22,137 bases of DNA from an uncultured Prevotella sp. (GTDB lineage Bacteria > Bacteroidota > Bacteroidia > Bacteroidales > Bacteroidaceae). Positions within the stretch are counted from its first letter, which is position 1. The number at the start of each line of letters is the position of its first letter. Location: assembly GCA_937916405.1 (NCBI GenBank), contig CALFUF010000136.1, positions 1 to 22,137 on the forward strand. Reading direction: 5' to 3'. Below, piece by piece: positions 1 through 8,624 of this stretch. The notes below the pieces were generated by a model. It had not been told where the DNA came from. It searched no databases and was given only the letters and a program-made list of their open reading frames with translations. A program made the position numbers and the translations under genes.

Positions 1-353
1 ATGCGTTGTTCTTCCCAGAGCCACAGGCAACGATGGCACGGATGGCGAAACATTCCGTGGTGCTTGATACTCGTAAAATGAATATGCAGATGGGTGTACT
101 CGTCTTCCGTGAGAAAGAGATGCGTCGTCCAGAGCGTCATAAGCAGTTGGACCTCTTCGTCAAGGCATATAATGCCGCCTGTGACTCCATCAATAAGAAA
201 GGAGTCAAGTATTATCGGAATATCGTGATGGAAAAGTGTCATGTGTCCTCTGCTGTCGTTGACTCCCTCCCCAAGAATTTGAAATACCAGCATGCCATAG
301 GTCCTCGACAGCAAGATATTGACAAGGCACAGAAATGGCTTAATAAGAAGTAA
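1..353 (+). CDS. ABC transporter substrate-binding protein, C-terminal part (partial)
   Basis: The 5' end lies outside the window; the open frame is read from base 3 and stops with TAA at 351-353. The visible segment of about 116 residues begins with a Phe-Pro-Glu-Pro-Gln-Ala-Thr stretch. That resembles the segment near the end of NitT/TauT (NMT1/THI5-like) periplasmic binding proteins, where a Pro-Glu-Pro turn precedes the last helices. The remainder is helical and basic and ends in Lys-Lys. If correct, it is the periplasmic solute receptor of an ABC importer, with ATPase and permease genes perhaps upstream. The TPR gene starts 4 bases after its stop, so the two may be co-transcribed. The family call rests on a short fragment and is moderate; another periplasmic binding protein class is possible. 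Confidence 0.5.
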   Translation, partial: ALFFPEPQATMARMAKHSVVLDTRKMNMQMGVLVFREKEMRRPERHKQLDLFVKAYNAACDSINKKGVKYYRNIVMEKCHVSSAVVDSLPKNLKYQHAIGPRQQDIDKAQKWLNKK

Positions 354-357
354 AAAG

Positions 358-2496
358 ATGACAGGAACCGAAATACAATTACAAAGGGTAGCTACAGAGT
401 TGCATCGGGGTAACGTGGGGCTCGCCATGGCGGAGATGGAGACCTATCTTGCCGCCTATCCGCAGGTGCAGACCTCGGAACGGCTGAATGGTATCAAGGC
501 AGAATACGAGTTGATGGCAGACTACTGGAGAAGAGGGGTGAACGATCCCCAGCTGGATCAGCTCTATCACCATCTGCTGCAACGGGTCTATGTCCTTTAT
601 GCCAATATCGCCTCCTATTATAGAATGCGTTCTTATCCTACATTAGCAGGAATCTATAATCGGGTGCGGATGGAACGTCAGGACTGGTCGTTGACCGATA
701 TCCGTAAGGAGATGGAGAACTTTGTCAGCAATATCGCCATGTTGGAGTTGGAGCCAGCGCATACCCGACAGGAGAAGAGTGAGCAACTCTACAAGGAGCA
801 TCAGACACAGATGAATAGTCTGTTCTGTTATGTACTGACATCCCGTATGTGGACAGATTGGATAGGGCATGACTTCGAGGAGATCCTCATCTCACCGACT
901 ATTGACAGTAATGACCAGCAGCTGCTGGTGTCTGCGATAACCTTATCACTGCTGAACCAATATGACATGGTGAAGTTCCGTATCTTGGTGAATACTTATC
1001 GTCGTTCACGAGATGAGGGAGTGCGTCAGCGTGCCCTGGTGGGATGGGTATTAGCCATTCGGGAAGAGGTTCGCCCAGTCTACCCCGAGCAGGAGGAGCT
1101 GGTCTTGTCACTCTTGTCATCGAAGAAGGTTTGTGAGGAACTGACAGAGTTACAGATGCAGTTGATATACTGTCTGAATGCCGAGAAGGATACCGATACC
1201 ATCCAGAAAGAGATCATGCCCGACCTTATCAAGAATAACAATCTCAAGATTAACCAGTTCACTATTGAGGAGCGGGAGGACGACCCGATGGAGGATATCC
1301 TGAATCCGGAAGCATCAGAACAGCGGATGGAGAAGTTAGAGTCTACCTTTGGGCGGATGATGGATATGCAGAAACAAGGGTCGGACATCTATTTTGGTGG
1401 TTTCTCGCAGATGAAACGGTTCCCTTTCTTCTATGATATCAGTAACTGGTTAGTACCCTTTTATCTGGAACATCCCGATATTGCCCATTTCGTCCGTAGG
1501 ATGCAGGGGAATAAGTTTGTGGAGAAAATGATGCAGAAAGGTCCGTTCTGCAACAGTGATAAGTACTCTTTCATTATCGCTTTCCAGCAAGTATTCGAGC
1601 GGATTCCTGAGGGGATGCGTCAGATGCTTGAGCGTGGAGAGGCTACCATGGGAGAGATACCAGAGGACGAATTACACACTCCAGCCTTTATGCGTCGTGC
1701 CTATCTGATGGACCTTTATCGTTTCTATCGGCTGTATCCGAGTCGTAACGAGTTCGAGAATCCCTTTAATGTTTCGCACATCGATTTAGGAGCCTGTGGC
1801 TTTTTCACCTATTGGCTGTTTGTGGACTCTCCCTTGGAGCCCTATAAGGATCAGATAGTACGTCTGTTGAAACGAAATAAGATGGAAGAGCCTGCGATGC
1901 GTCTGTTGGATACCTATAGTGAGAGTCACCATACCGTACAGTATTATATCTGGTCGGGGATGTATCAGAAAGCGTTAGCGTTGGATCCTACTAACGAGCG
2001 AGCCATGCAGGGAAGTGCTCGTGAGTTGTTTAACTTAGGACTTTTTGATGAGGCATTGGATGCCTATGATGAGTTACTCGTGCTCCAACCCGACAAGCCA
2101 AGCTTCCTATTGAACAAAGCGATCTGTCTGGTACATATTGAGGATTATGAGGAGGCACAGAAGATCCTCTACCGATTGAACTACGACAATCCCGAGGATA
2201 CCCGTGTGAACCGTGTACTTGCTTGGGCAAATCTCTGTTCCGGAAAACTGGAACAGGCTGACCAGATTTATCAAAAACTGATATCAGCGGAGAAGCCTTC
2301 TTATGAGGATTGGCAAAACTACGGCTATTGCTGTTGGTTCTTAGGACGGATTGATGAGGCGGCACATTGTTTTAAGCAATACTGTGCGGCTTTCGCACCA
2401 GAAAAGGAGTTGTTCTTGTTTGATAATACCTTCTTGAAAGAGCATGGTATCACTGATACCCAAATCAAACTGATGGATGCCCTTGTGCATGCTTGA
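358..2496 (+). CDS. Tetratricopeptide repeat protein
   Basis: A 712-residue protein with no signal peptide or membrane segment, so probably cytoplasmic. The ATG at 358 is preferred over an in-frame TTG at 319, because the TTG start would overlap the preceding coding end. The C-terminal part (about residues 545-690) shows TPR-type helical pairs with Ala/Gly/Leu spacing, such as FNLGLFDEALDAYDEL, then two or three more repeats. The N-terminal 500 residues are helical, rich in Glu, Met and Leu, with no motif I recognise; the stretch around residues 300-330 is acidic and likely a linker. TPR proteins serve as protein-binding scaffolds; the partner is unknown. The last 32 bp overlap the 3' end of the acyltransferase gene on the other strand. 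Confidence 0.85.
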   Translation: MTGTEIQLQRVATELHRGNVGLAMAEMETYLAAYPQVQTSERLNGIKAEYELMADYWRRGVNDPQLDQLYHHLLQRVYVLYANIASYYRMRSYPTLAGIYNRVRMERQDWSLTDIRKEMENFVSNIAMLELEPAHTRQEKSEQLYKEHQTQMNSLFCYVLTSRMWTDWIGHDFEEILISPTIDSNDQQLLVSAITLSLLNQYDMVKFRILVNTYRRSRDEGVRQRALVGWVLAIREEVRPVYPEQEELVLSLLSSKKVCEELTELQMQLIYCLNAEKDTDTIQKEIMPDLIKNNNLKINQFTIEEREDDPMEDILNPEASEQRMEKLESTFGRMMDMQKQGSDIYFGGFSQMKRFPFFYDISNWLVPFYLEHPDIAHFVRRMQGNKFVEKMMQKGPFCNSDKYSFIIAFQQVFERIPEGMRQMLERGEATMGEIPEDELHTPAFMRRAYLMDLYRFYRLYPSRNEFENPFNVSHIDLGACGFFTYWLFVDSPLEPYKDQIVRLLKRNKMEEPAMRLLDTYSESHHTVQYYIWSGMYQKALALDPTNERAMQGSARELFNLGLFDEALDAYDELLVLQPDKPSFLLNKAICLVHIEDYEEAQKILYRLNYDNPEDTRVNRVLAWANLCSGKLEQADQIYQKLISAEKPSYEDWQNYGYCCWFLGRIDEAAHCFKQYCAAFAPEKELFLFDNTFLKEHGITDTQIKLMDALVHA

Positions 2497-3583
2497 TCCG
2501 TTGGTAACACCAGGTCCATGCTAAGGGGATGCCAACTCCCGCAATGGTATATAACACCCAGAACCAGTCTTCTTTGGCATGCTCGTGGATGACCATGTGA
2601 CATCCAATCTGGGCAAAGTCCAGATCATAGTACCATATCTTGAGCAGACTGACCACCTTGTAACTGATGATGTGGAATACGAAGATGGGTAGGGTGTTGT
2701 CACCACAGAATACGAGAAAGCGTTTGACGACTCCTTCGTGCCTGTCCAAGTAATGGGCGATATTGTAAGTCATCAGGAAACCGCAGATGGCAGGAACGGG
2801 AAGGGAGATAAACTGAACGAATGAGGAGCGCCAGTTCATGTTCGCTGTCAGGTATTTGGAGAAGAGATAGACGATGACGGCAAACACGATGGTTATCCAC
2901 CAAGTTATTCTATAGTGTTGCTCCCATTTGCGGAACAAGAAGCCACAACCAAAGAAGAAGGTACCCATAATCTCCCGATAACCTCCTTGGATGAGGGTGA
3001 TGATACGTAGTCCCTCCGATGTTTTCCAAGCGGCAAGTAATAACATACAGACACAGACACCGATGGGGACAATGAGTTCTTGATGCGGTGCTAATTTGGA
3101 GGACTTCTCAACAAGTGCGTTCAGCCCCTTATATATAATAAGGTACGCGATACTTGCCACCAGAAGTCCACGGAAAAACCAGAAAGCGCCGCAAAGGAAC
3201 TGGTCGTACCCACCCATCGCTGTGACCATGTTCCACAGGTTCTGTTGCATCTGATGCCATGAGTAGGGATGGGTCACACCACCACTCCAGTTGCCATATT
3301 GCTCATTCAGAATGCCAAGGTCGAACATCCAGTTGTGGATGATTAAGAAGAATACCGCCCATGTCAGGAATGGCACATAGAGCCCTTTGAAGCGTTTTTT
3401 CACAAAGGTCACTTCATCATGGAGATAGCGAAGAGAGAAGAAATAGCCTGCTGTGATAAAGAATACCGGCATGTGGAACTCGTACAGGAAAGCACTGACA
3501 ACATCCGGCGCGTCAGCATGACCTATCACCATCAGGATGATGGCAAGTGCCTTACAGATAGATATGACGGTATTGCGTTGCAT
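2465..3583 (-). CDS. Integral membrane acyltransferase family 3 (OafA/NolL-like O-acyltransferase)
   Basis: A 372-residue polytopic membrane protein. The first membrane segment carries a Gly-His-Ala-Asp motif (His22), followed by FHMPVFFITAGYFF at about residues 35-48. This is the signature start of acyltransferase family 3 (PF01757), in which the membrane His is needed for acyl transfer to sugars or other acceptors. About ten hydrophobic segments follow to the C-terminus. Family members O-acetylate or O-succinylate LPS, capsule, exopolysaccharide or peptidoglycan; the acceptor here is unknown. The ATG at 3583 lies 4 bp after the stop of the phospholipase D-like gene, so this is the last gene of the minus-strand operon. 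Its 3' end overlaps the convergent TPR gene by 32 bp, leaving no space for a dedicated terminator. Confidence 0.86.
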   Translation of the reverse strand: MQRNTVISICKALAIILMVIGHADAPDVVSAFLYEFHMPVFFITAGYFFSLRYLHDEVTFVKKRFKGLYVPFLTWAVFFLIIHNWMFDLGILNEQYGNWSGGVTHPYSWHQMQQNLWNMVTAMGGYDQFLCGAFWFFRGLLVASIAYLIIYKGLNALVEKSSKLAPHQELIVPIGVCVCMLLLAAWKTSEGLRIITLIQGGYREIMGTFFFGCGFLFRKWEQHYRITWWITIVFAVIVYLFSKYLTANMNWRSSFVQFISLPVPAICGFLMTYNIAHYLDRHEGVVKRFLVFCGDNTLPIFVFHIISYKVVSLLKIWYYDLDFAQIGCHMVIHEHAKEDWFWVLYTIAGVGIPLAWTWCYQRIKHAQGHPSV

Positions 3584-3587
3584 GGCA

Positions 3588-4847
3588 CTACATAAATGGG
3601 GCTAATAAGTGAGCGAACCATCCACGGAACTTCTGCCAGGGGGTACGGAACTGGTCCCATGACTCCTCTGTTAAAAGGAAACTCTTCTTAGTGTCACGGT
3701 CGAACATATCATCCAATTCCTTCGTGGTCTCCTTGTCGATGATGACAGCGTTCTGCTCAAAGTCGCATTTCAGACTACGAGCGTCCAAGTTGGTGCTGCC
3801 TATCGTACAATAACGTCCGTCTACCATCATGATTTTCGAATGGTGGAACCCTGGTTTGTACATCCAGATGATAGCTCCTCGTTTCATCAGTTTATGTGCT
3901 TGATAATAAGCACAGTCTGGAGTCAAAGGTATATCGCTCTTTGCCGATTGCATGATCTCCACCTTCACACCTCGTTTAATAGCCCTTGTTAAAGCTCTTG
4001 TTACTTTGGGAATCAGGGTGAAGTAGGGATTGATGATCTTGATGGAGTCTTGTGCCTGGTTGATAGCGCTGATGTAGAATTCGCGCATAATCTTTGGTGT
4101 CAGATAAGGCTCACGAGTGATGATGCCCACCATCTTCTTGCCGGCAGTCGATGTCGTATCAGGTTTCAATCCCTCAAAGCGGGTCATTGTTCCGCCACGG
4201 TAGTATTTGATGCCATGCACATTCTCACCAGTAACCCTGTTCCATATCCTCATGAAGATCTTCTGCAACTCGTTCACGGCATCGCCCTCTATGCGGCAAT
4301 GCATATCACGCCATTCTCCGACTTGTTCTGTACCTTTAATATAATAGTCAGCGACATTCATTCCTCCAGTATAGGCGATTTGTCCGTCGATAACGACAAT
4401 CTTACGATGGTCGCGTCCGAATATCTTAGTCACCCAAGGGAAACGAATGGGGTCATATTCTACGATCTTGATGCTGTCATCACGTAATGCTTTCAAATGG
4501 TATTTCTTGAGAGGCTGGTTGTTGGAGTCATTACCAAAGCCGTCAAACATAGCACGGATCTCCACACCTTCCTTTCGCTTCTCACGGAGGATTTCGAAGA
4601 GGAGGGATGCGATAGAGTCATTGCGGAAATTAAAGTATTCCAAATGGACACTACTCTTTGCCTGCCGTATCGCCTTGAACATATCGTCGAACTTCTCTTG
4701 TCCAGACATCAAGAGTGTCACACTATTATTATCAGAGAACTGGATCTTCTTTGAGCGTAGTGTTTGTACAATCAGCGAGTCACTCGTTTGAGCGCTCGCT
4801 GATAGGGTGATGAGAACAAATAAAGCGGATAAAAGGATTCGCGTCAT
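3588..4847 (-). CDS. Secreted phospholipase D-like / cardiolipin synthase-like protein
   Basis: A 419-residue protein with two HKD catalytic motifs: His147-x-Lys149-x4-Asp154, and His336-x-Lys338-x4-Asp343. Each is followed by the usual Gly-Gly/Ser-x-Asn segment (TGGMNVADYY and IGSTNLDARS). Two motifs in one chain are the pattern of cardiolipin synthases and phosphatidyl-transferring phospholipase D enzymes, which join or hydrolyse phosphodiesters through a phospho-histidine. The N-terminus is a cleavable-looking signal peptide (residues 1-19, ending SASA before Gln) rather than the paired membrane helices of classical ClsA, so the enzyme is probably periplasmic or attached to the membrane surface. 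The ATG at 4847 is one base after the regulator's stop codon. A phosphodiesterase with another substrate is the main alternative. Confidence 0.88.
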   Translation of the reverse strand: MTRILLSALFVLITLSASAQTSDSLIVQTLRSKKIQFSDNNSVTLLMSGQEKFDDMFKAIRQAKSSVHLEYFNFRNDSIASLLFEILREKRKEGVEIRAMFDGFGNDSNNQPLKKYHLKALRDDSIKIVEYDPIRFPWVTKIFGRDHRKIVVIDGQIAYTGGMNVADYYIKGTEQVGEWRDMHCRIEGDAVNELQKIFMRIWNRVTGENVHGIKYYRGGTMTRFEGLKPDTTSTAGKKMVGIITREPYLTPKIMREFYISAINQAQDSIKIINPYFTLIPKVTRALTRAIKRGVKVEIMQSAKSDIPLTPDCAYYQAHKLMKRGAIIWMYKPGFHHSKIMMVDGRYCTIGSTNLDARSLKCDFEQNAVIIDKETTKELDDMFDRDTKKSFLLTEESWDQFRTPWQKFRGWFAHLLAPFM

Positions 4848-4848
4848 A

Positions 4849-7800
4849 TTATTGTTTGTACTTTAGGCGATATTCAAGAGGTGTCATGCCATATTTGTCT
4901 TTAAAGATATTAATGAAATTCTCAGCGGTAGAGAATCCTATATTGATGGCAAGCTCACTCATATTGATGTTTGTCTTTGTCAATAGCACACAAGCATGCT
5001 TTAGGCGAATCTCACGAACTACCTCAGCGGGTGTCTTGGTGGTGATACTCCTGATCTTATGGAAGAAGGGTACACGTCCCATACCCATTGCCGATGCCAT
5101 CTCCTCCAGACTGATTTGTCCTCTACTCATGTTTTGGAGGACATATTGCTCGACATTCTTCATTAACTGGCGGTCCATCAGCGTACTCATCGAGTAATTG
5201 CCGATCGTCTCGTCGTCACCATAGAACTGTTGGGCAAGAGTAGCGTCTTGACTTGACTGAGTATTCTCAGCTTCCTTTTGCTGTGGCTCTACCTCCGGTT
5301 CTTCTGACGGTGTTTCTTTGACATCGTCAGTGACGGGTGGCATGTCATCATATACCATGGTAGCTGTCGTCATACTGGCATTACGTCCTTCCAGCATACG
5401 AGTCTCGCGTCCTTCAATGGTGTTCTGCTCCATCTCAACAGGTCCTAATCCCATCAGTTTGTTGAAGCGCATGACAGCCTCCTGTACGTTAAACGGCTTA
5501 GCAATATAGTCGTCTGCGGCAAGCGTGATATTCATGTCGTTCATCATCTCTTGGGTCAGAACGGAATCTGTCATCAGGACAAACTTGATCTGTTGGGTAC
5601 GTGGGTTAGATTTAAGTCGGTTACATAACTCACTACCTGTCATATGCTTCATCTCCTGCTTACAGATAACCAAATCAGCTTTTAATGCTTCGATGTCAGG
5701 TATTGCCAGTCTGATGTCGTCATAAATATGGAAGTCATAGACCTCACGCAGATGCGCATTCATGAAATTGTTAAAGTCCTTATTGCTATCAATGAATACC
5801 ACGTTGAATTTGTGAGTCTTCTTGTCCAAACGTAGAGACTGGATGGTCGCTGTCAGTTCTGCAGTAGCAACAGAAGGCAGACTGATTTCTCCTTGGTCGT
5901 TAAGCTCCATGCGGTCTTTTGCTGTGGATTCAGCCTTTGCTTCAGGATTCTCAAGGATGGTCTGCATCTCAGCAATGCGGGTGATGACCTGTAGCATTTG
6001 GAAATGCAGGGAGTTCAATTGCTCACGACCGTCCAAATCGTTTTCCTTCTCAGCAAGATTACCGATGATGGTTGTCATTCGTGCCATGGGCTGTCGTAAC
6101 TCATCACTAGTGAGTTTGATTTCCTCACGTTGACGCTTCAGCTCTTCAATAACTGTGCGCTTTCTGGTCATGTAATTCTTGATCCTCTTATAACTATGGC
6201 GCCAAATGATCAAGGCGATGATAGCTAACAGGACATAGAGAGAAAGCATCCACCAGGATAACCACCAAGGTCGCTCAATGATGATATCCAGTTTACGCTC
6301 CTGATTACTTACAGCACCATCAGCACTGACAGCCTTGACATGTAAAGTATAACTGCCACTGCCCAGATCGCGGAACTTCACGCCATGGAGCAGGGCATCT
6401 CCATTTTTCCAGTCATGGTCTTTTCCTTCCATCCAGTACATGAACTGAAGACGTTCCCCTTGGTTGTAGTTTCCTGCTGCGAATTTGATGGTGAAAGTAT
6501 TCTGATTGTTCTTAAGCTTAATCTTATTACTTTCATTGAGGGCTTGCGGAAGAATGACATTGTCGTCATATTCATGTCCTACATGAATCTCTTCCTCACC
6601 AATAAACAATTGGGTGAGCATCACACGAGGTAGCGTGTTCTGGTCTTCCTTTGCTGTTTGACGAACCCAGTTAACACCATACAGACCGCCAAAGATAACG
6701 GAACCGTCAGATTTCGTATAAATAGCGCCTGTGTTAAACTCATTGCTTTGCAGTCCATCCTTAGTGTCATAATTATAAAGACCATATCCGAATGTTCCTT
6801 CTTCGCGGTTACGCTGTACTACAATACGGCTGATACCATTACTGGTAGTAACCCAGATATTACTGCTTCTATCTTCTGTGATACCACAGATGGAGTTGTT
6901 GCAAAGTCCATTCTTCTCTGTGATATAGTTCAAAGAGTCCGTTGAGGAGTTGTAGACATTCAGACCTTCACGTGTTCCTATCCATATCAAGCCACGGGAG
7001 TCCTCGTATACTTGAGTGATGTAGTTATTGGTGAATGTCTTGATGTTTGTGGAATTACCTGTCAATAAAGTCTTCTCGCGATTGGAGAGGTTAAGCAGAA
7101 TCATACCCTCGGAAGTACCAATGAGTAGTGTGTTGTTCTTTCCGTAAAACAGGCAGGTGATGTTATTGGTGTTCAGCAAACCATTCTCACGGGTATAAGA
7201 AGAGAAGGTGTTCATCTTGGGATTATAAACCTGTAAGCCTCCATTAGTCGCTATCCACAGATTCCCGCTATTATCTTTTGCAAGTGCATTGATATGATCA
7301 TCAATCAGTGTCCTCATACTGTCTCTTGCTGCCGAGAAGATGTATGAGGATCCATCCTTGATACGAGTCAGACCGTTTTGACGGGAACCGACCCAGATGC
7401 TTCCGTCTGTCGTCGTTTCCATACAGGTTACTTTCTGACTTGCCAAAGCACCTTGGTATCCGATCACACCTTTGTCACTTGTTCCGTACCAGATGTTTCC
7501 GTCAATGTCCTGTGTGATCGCTGTAACGTCACCGTTGAAAGTAGACTGGAACTTATAAATATTGTCTCCATAGAAGGCGATACCAGACTTTTCTGTTCCT
7601 ATCCAAAGCAAGTCAGTATCATCAACATAGACACTCTGGATACCAATAATCTCTTGTGAAAGTTGCTTGTTCCTGCCATCGTTGGGCTGTACGGATTCTA
7701 TCTGGTGGGTGTTCCCATCCATGCGGAGAAGTCCCATACGGTCAGTTCCAATCCAGATGTCTCCCTTTTTGTCACCTGCCAACCCGTTCACGCTATGATC

Positions 7801-8604
7801 CACAGTCACACTTGTCAGACCGAGACTGTTTCCAATGGAAGTGTCCCATACATTAGTACTCTTGTTGTAAAGCATCAAGGTACCTTGACCATAAAGCCAG
7901 ATGTTGTCTGATTGGTCGGCAAACACTTTTAAGGTTAAACTCTTGCGGAGATGTTGCTTGGCTATATGGTCGGTCGCCCATACCGTATGTTGCTGGTGCA
8001 TAATGTCGCAACATACCATTCTTCCGTCCTCATAGACAATAATGGCTCCATCAAGGCATTCGCCGATAGAGCAGATAACACCTTGCGGAACTCCATGGCT
8101 GTCGTCAGTATATCCGAACTCATAAAGCAGTTGCTGCTGCATGTTATAAGCAACGACTCCTTTATTTGGAATAGCAGCCCATAAGTTCTTATGTCGATCG
8201 AAATAGACAACATTTGGTTGTCCTTCAATTCCCATACGAGCATAGACTTGCTTCATGTCACGCTCAAAAGTCTCTGTTTGCGGATGGTATATACAATAGC
8301 CAGCGGAAGTGAGGATCCACAAATTTCCGTCTAAGGCTTCTTGGATGCTTAAAATGTAACTGTCGGGTAGGGAAGAACCGTCCTTTGAGTTACTCTGAAA
8401 ATACTTGAAGGTATACCCGTCATATCGATAGAGTCCTGCAGGTGTACCAAACCACATATATCCTCGATTATCTTTCAGGATACAGTTAATCTGACTAGTG
8501 GTTAGACCGTCTTTAATGTCTAATGCCTTGAACAGATAAACGCCTGCAACAGCAAGTGGCAGTGCAAGCATCAGCAATAATAATATGTTCTTCAGTCCTT
8601 TCAT
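4849..8604 (-). CDS. HTCS-like membrane regulator lacking the kinase domain (propeller, Y_Y_Y, degenerate receiver, AraC HTH)
   Basis: A 1251-residue protein from the ATG at 8604, chosen because it gives a clean signal/anchor segment (residues 1-25) and does not overlap the preceding gene; an ATG at 8637 would add 11 polar residues. Residues about 30-650 carry about thirteen Reg_prop propeller blades (W-[IF]-G-T type repeats), followed by a Y_Y_Y domain (about 655-778) and a membrane helix (about 780-802). A helical HisKA-like segment (about 815-890) has SDELRQP where kinases have SHELRTP, so the phospho-accepting His is Asp834. No HATPase_c domain follows: only about 45 residues separate it from a receiver-like domain (about 932-1052). 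There the phospho-acceptor position is Lys982, one of the two acidic-pocket Asp is Ser, and the DDYIAKPF lysine remains. A long acidic linker leads to an AraC-type double HTH (about 1150-1251). It probably transmits a periplasmic signal to DNA without phosphotransfer. Target genes are unknown. Confidence 0.92.
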   Translation of the reverse strand: MKGLKNILLLLMLALPLAVAGVYLFKALDIKDGLTTSQINCILKDNRGYMWFGTPAGLYRYDGYTFKYFQSNSKDGSSLPDSYILSIQEALDGNLWILTSAGYCIYHPQTETFERDMKQVYARMGIEGQPNVVYFDRHKNLWAAIPNKGVVAYNMQQQLLYEFGYTDDSHGVPQGVICSIGECLDGAIIVYEDGRMVCCDIMHQQHTVWATDHIAKQHLRKSLTLKVFADQSDNIWLYGQGTLMLYNKSTNVWDTSIGNSLGLTSVTVDHSVNGLAGDKKGDIWIGTDRMGLLRMDGNTHQIESVQPNDGRNKQLSQEIIGIQSVYVDDTDLLWIGTEKSGIAFYGDNIYKFQSTFNGDVTAITQDIDGNIWYGTSDKGVIGYQGALASQKVTCMETTTDGSIWVGSRQNGLTRIKDGSSYIFSAARDSMRTLIDDHINALAKDNSGNLWIATNGGLQVYNPKMNTFSSYTRENGLLNTNNITCLFYGKNNTLLIGTSEGMILLNLSNREKTLLTGNSTNIKTFTNNYITQVYEDSRGLIWIGTREGLNVYNSSTDSLNYITEKNGLCNNSICGITEDRSSNIWVTTSNGISRIVVQRNREEGTFGYGLYNYDTKDGLQSNEFNTGAIYTKSDGSVIFGGLYGVNWVRQTAKEDQNTLPRVMLTQLFIGEEEIHVGHEYDDNVILPQALNESNKIKLKNNQNTFTIKFAAGNYNQGERLQFMYWMEGKDHDWKNGDALLHGVKFRDLGSGSYTLHVKAVSADGAVSNQERKLDIIIERPWWLSWWMLSLYVLLAIIALIIWRHSYKRIKNYMTRKRTVIEELKRQREEIKLTSDELRQPMARMTTIIGNLAEKENDLDGREQLNSLHFQMLQVITRIAEMQTILENPEAKAESTAKDRMELNDQGEISLPSVATAELTATIQSLRLDKKTHKFNVVFIDSNKDFNNFMNAHLREVYDFHIYDDIRLAIPDIEALKADLVICKQEMKHMTGSELCNRLKSNPRTQQIKFVLMTDSVLTQEMMNDMNITLAADDYIAKPFNVQEAVMRFNKLMGLGPVEMEQNTIEGRETRMLEGRNASMTTATMVYDDMPPVTDDVKETPSEEPEVEPQQKEAENTQSSQDATLAQQFYGDDETIGNYSMSTLMDRQLMKNVEQYVLQNMSRGQISLEEMASAMGMGRVPFFHKIRSITTKTPAEVVREIRLKHACVLLTKTNINMSELAINIGFSTAENFINIFKDKYGMTPLEYRLKYKQ

Positions 8605-8624
8605 AACCTGTTTTGTTTTCCTAT

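Noticed and set aside
319..357. In-frame TTG start 13 codons upstream of the TPR gene ATG
   Set aside because: It would overlap the preceding coding end by 35 bases and add a basic peptide unlike the rest; the ATG at 358 directly follows the upstream stop.
6640..8500. Repeated short DNA similarity along the regulator gene as a possible repeat array or CRISPR
   Set aside because: It reflects the repeated propeller blades at protein level; spacing is irregular and there are no constant-length spacers.
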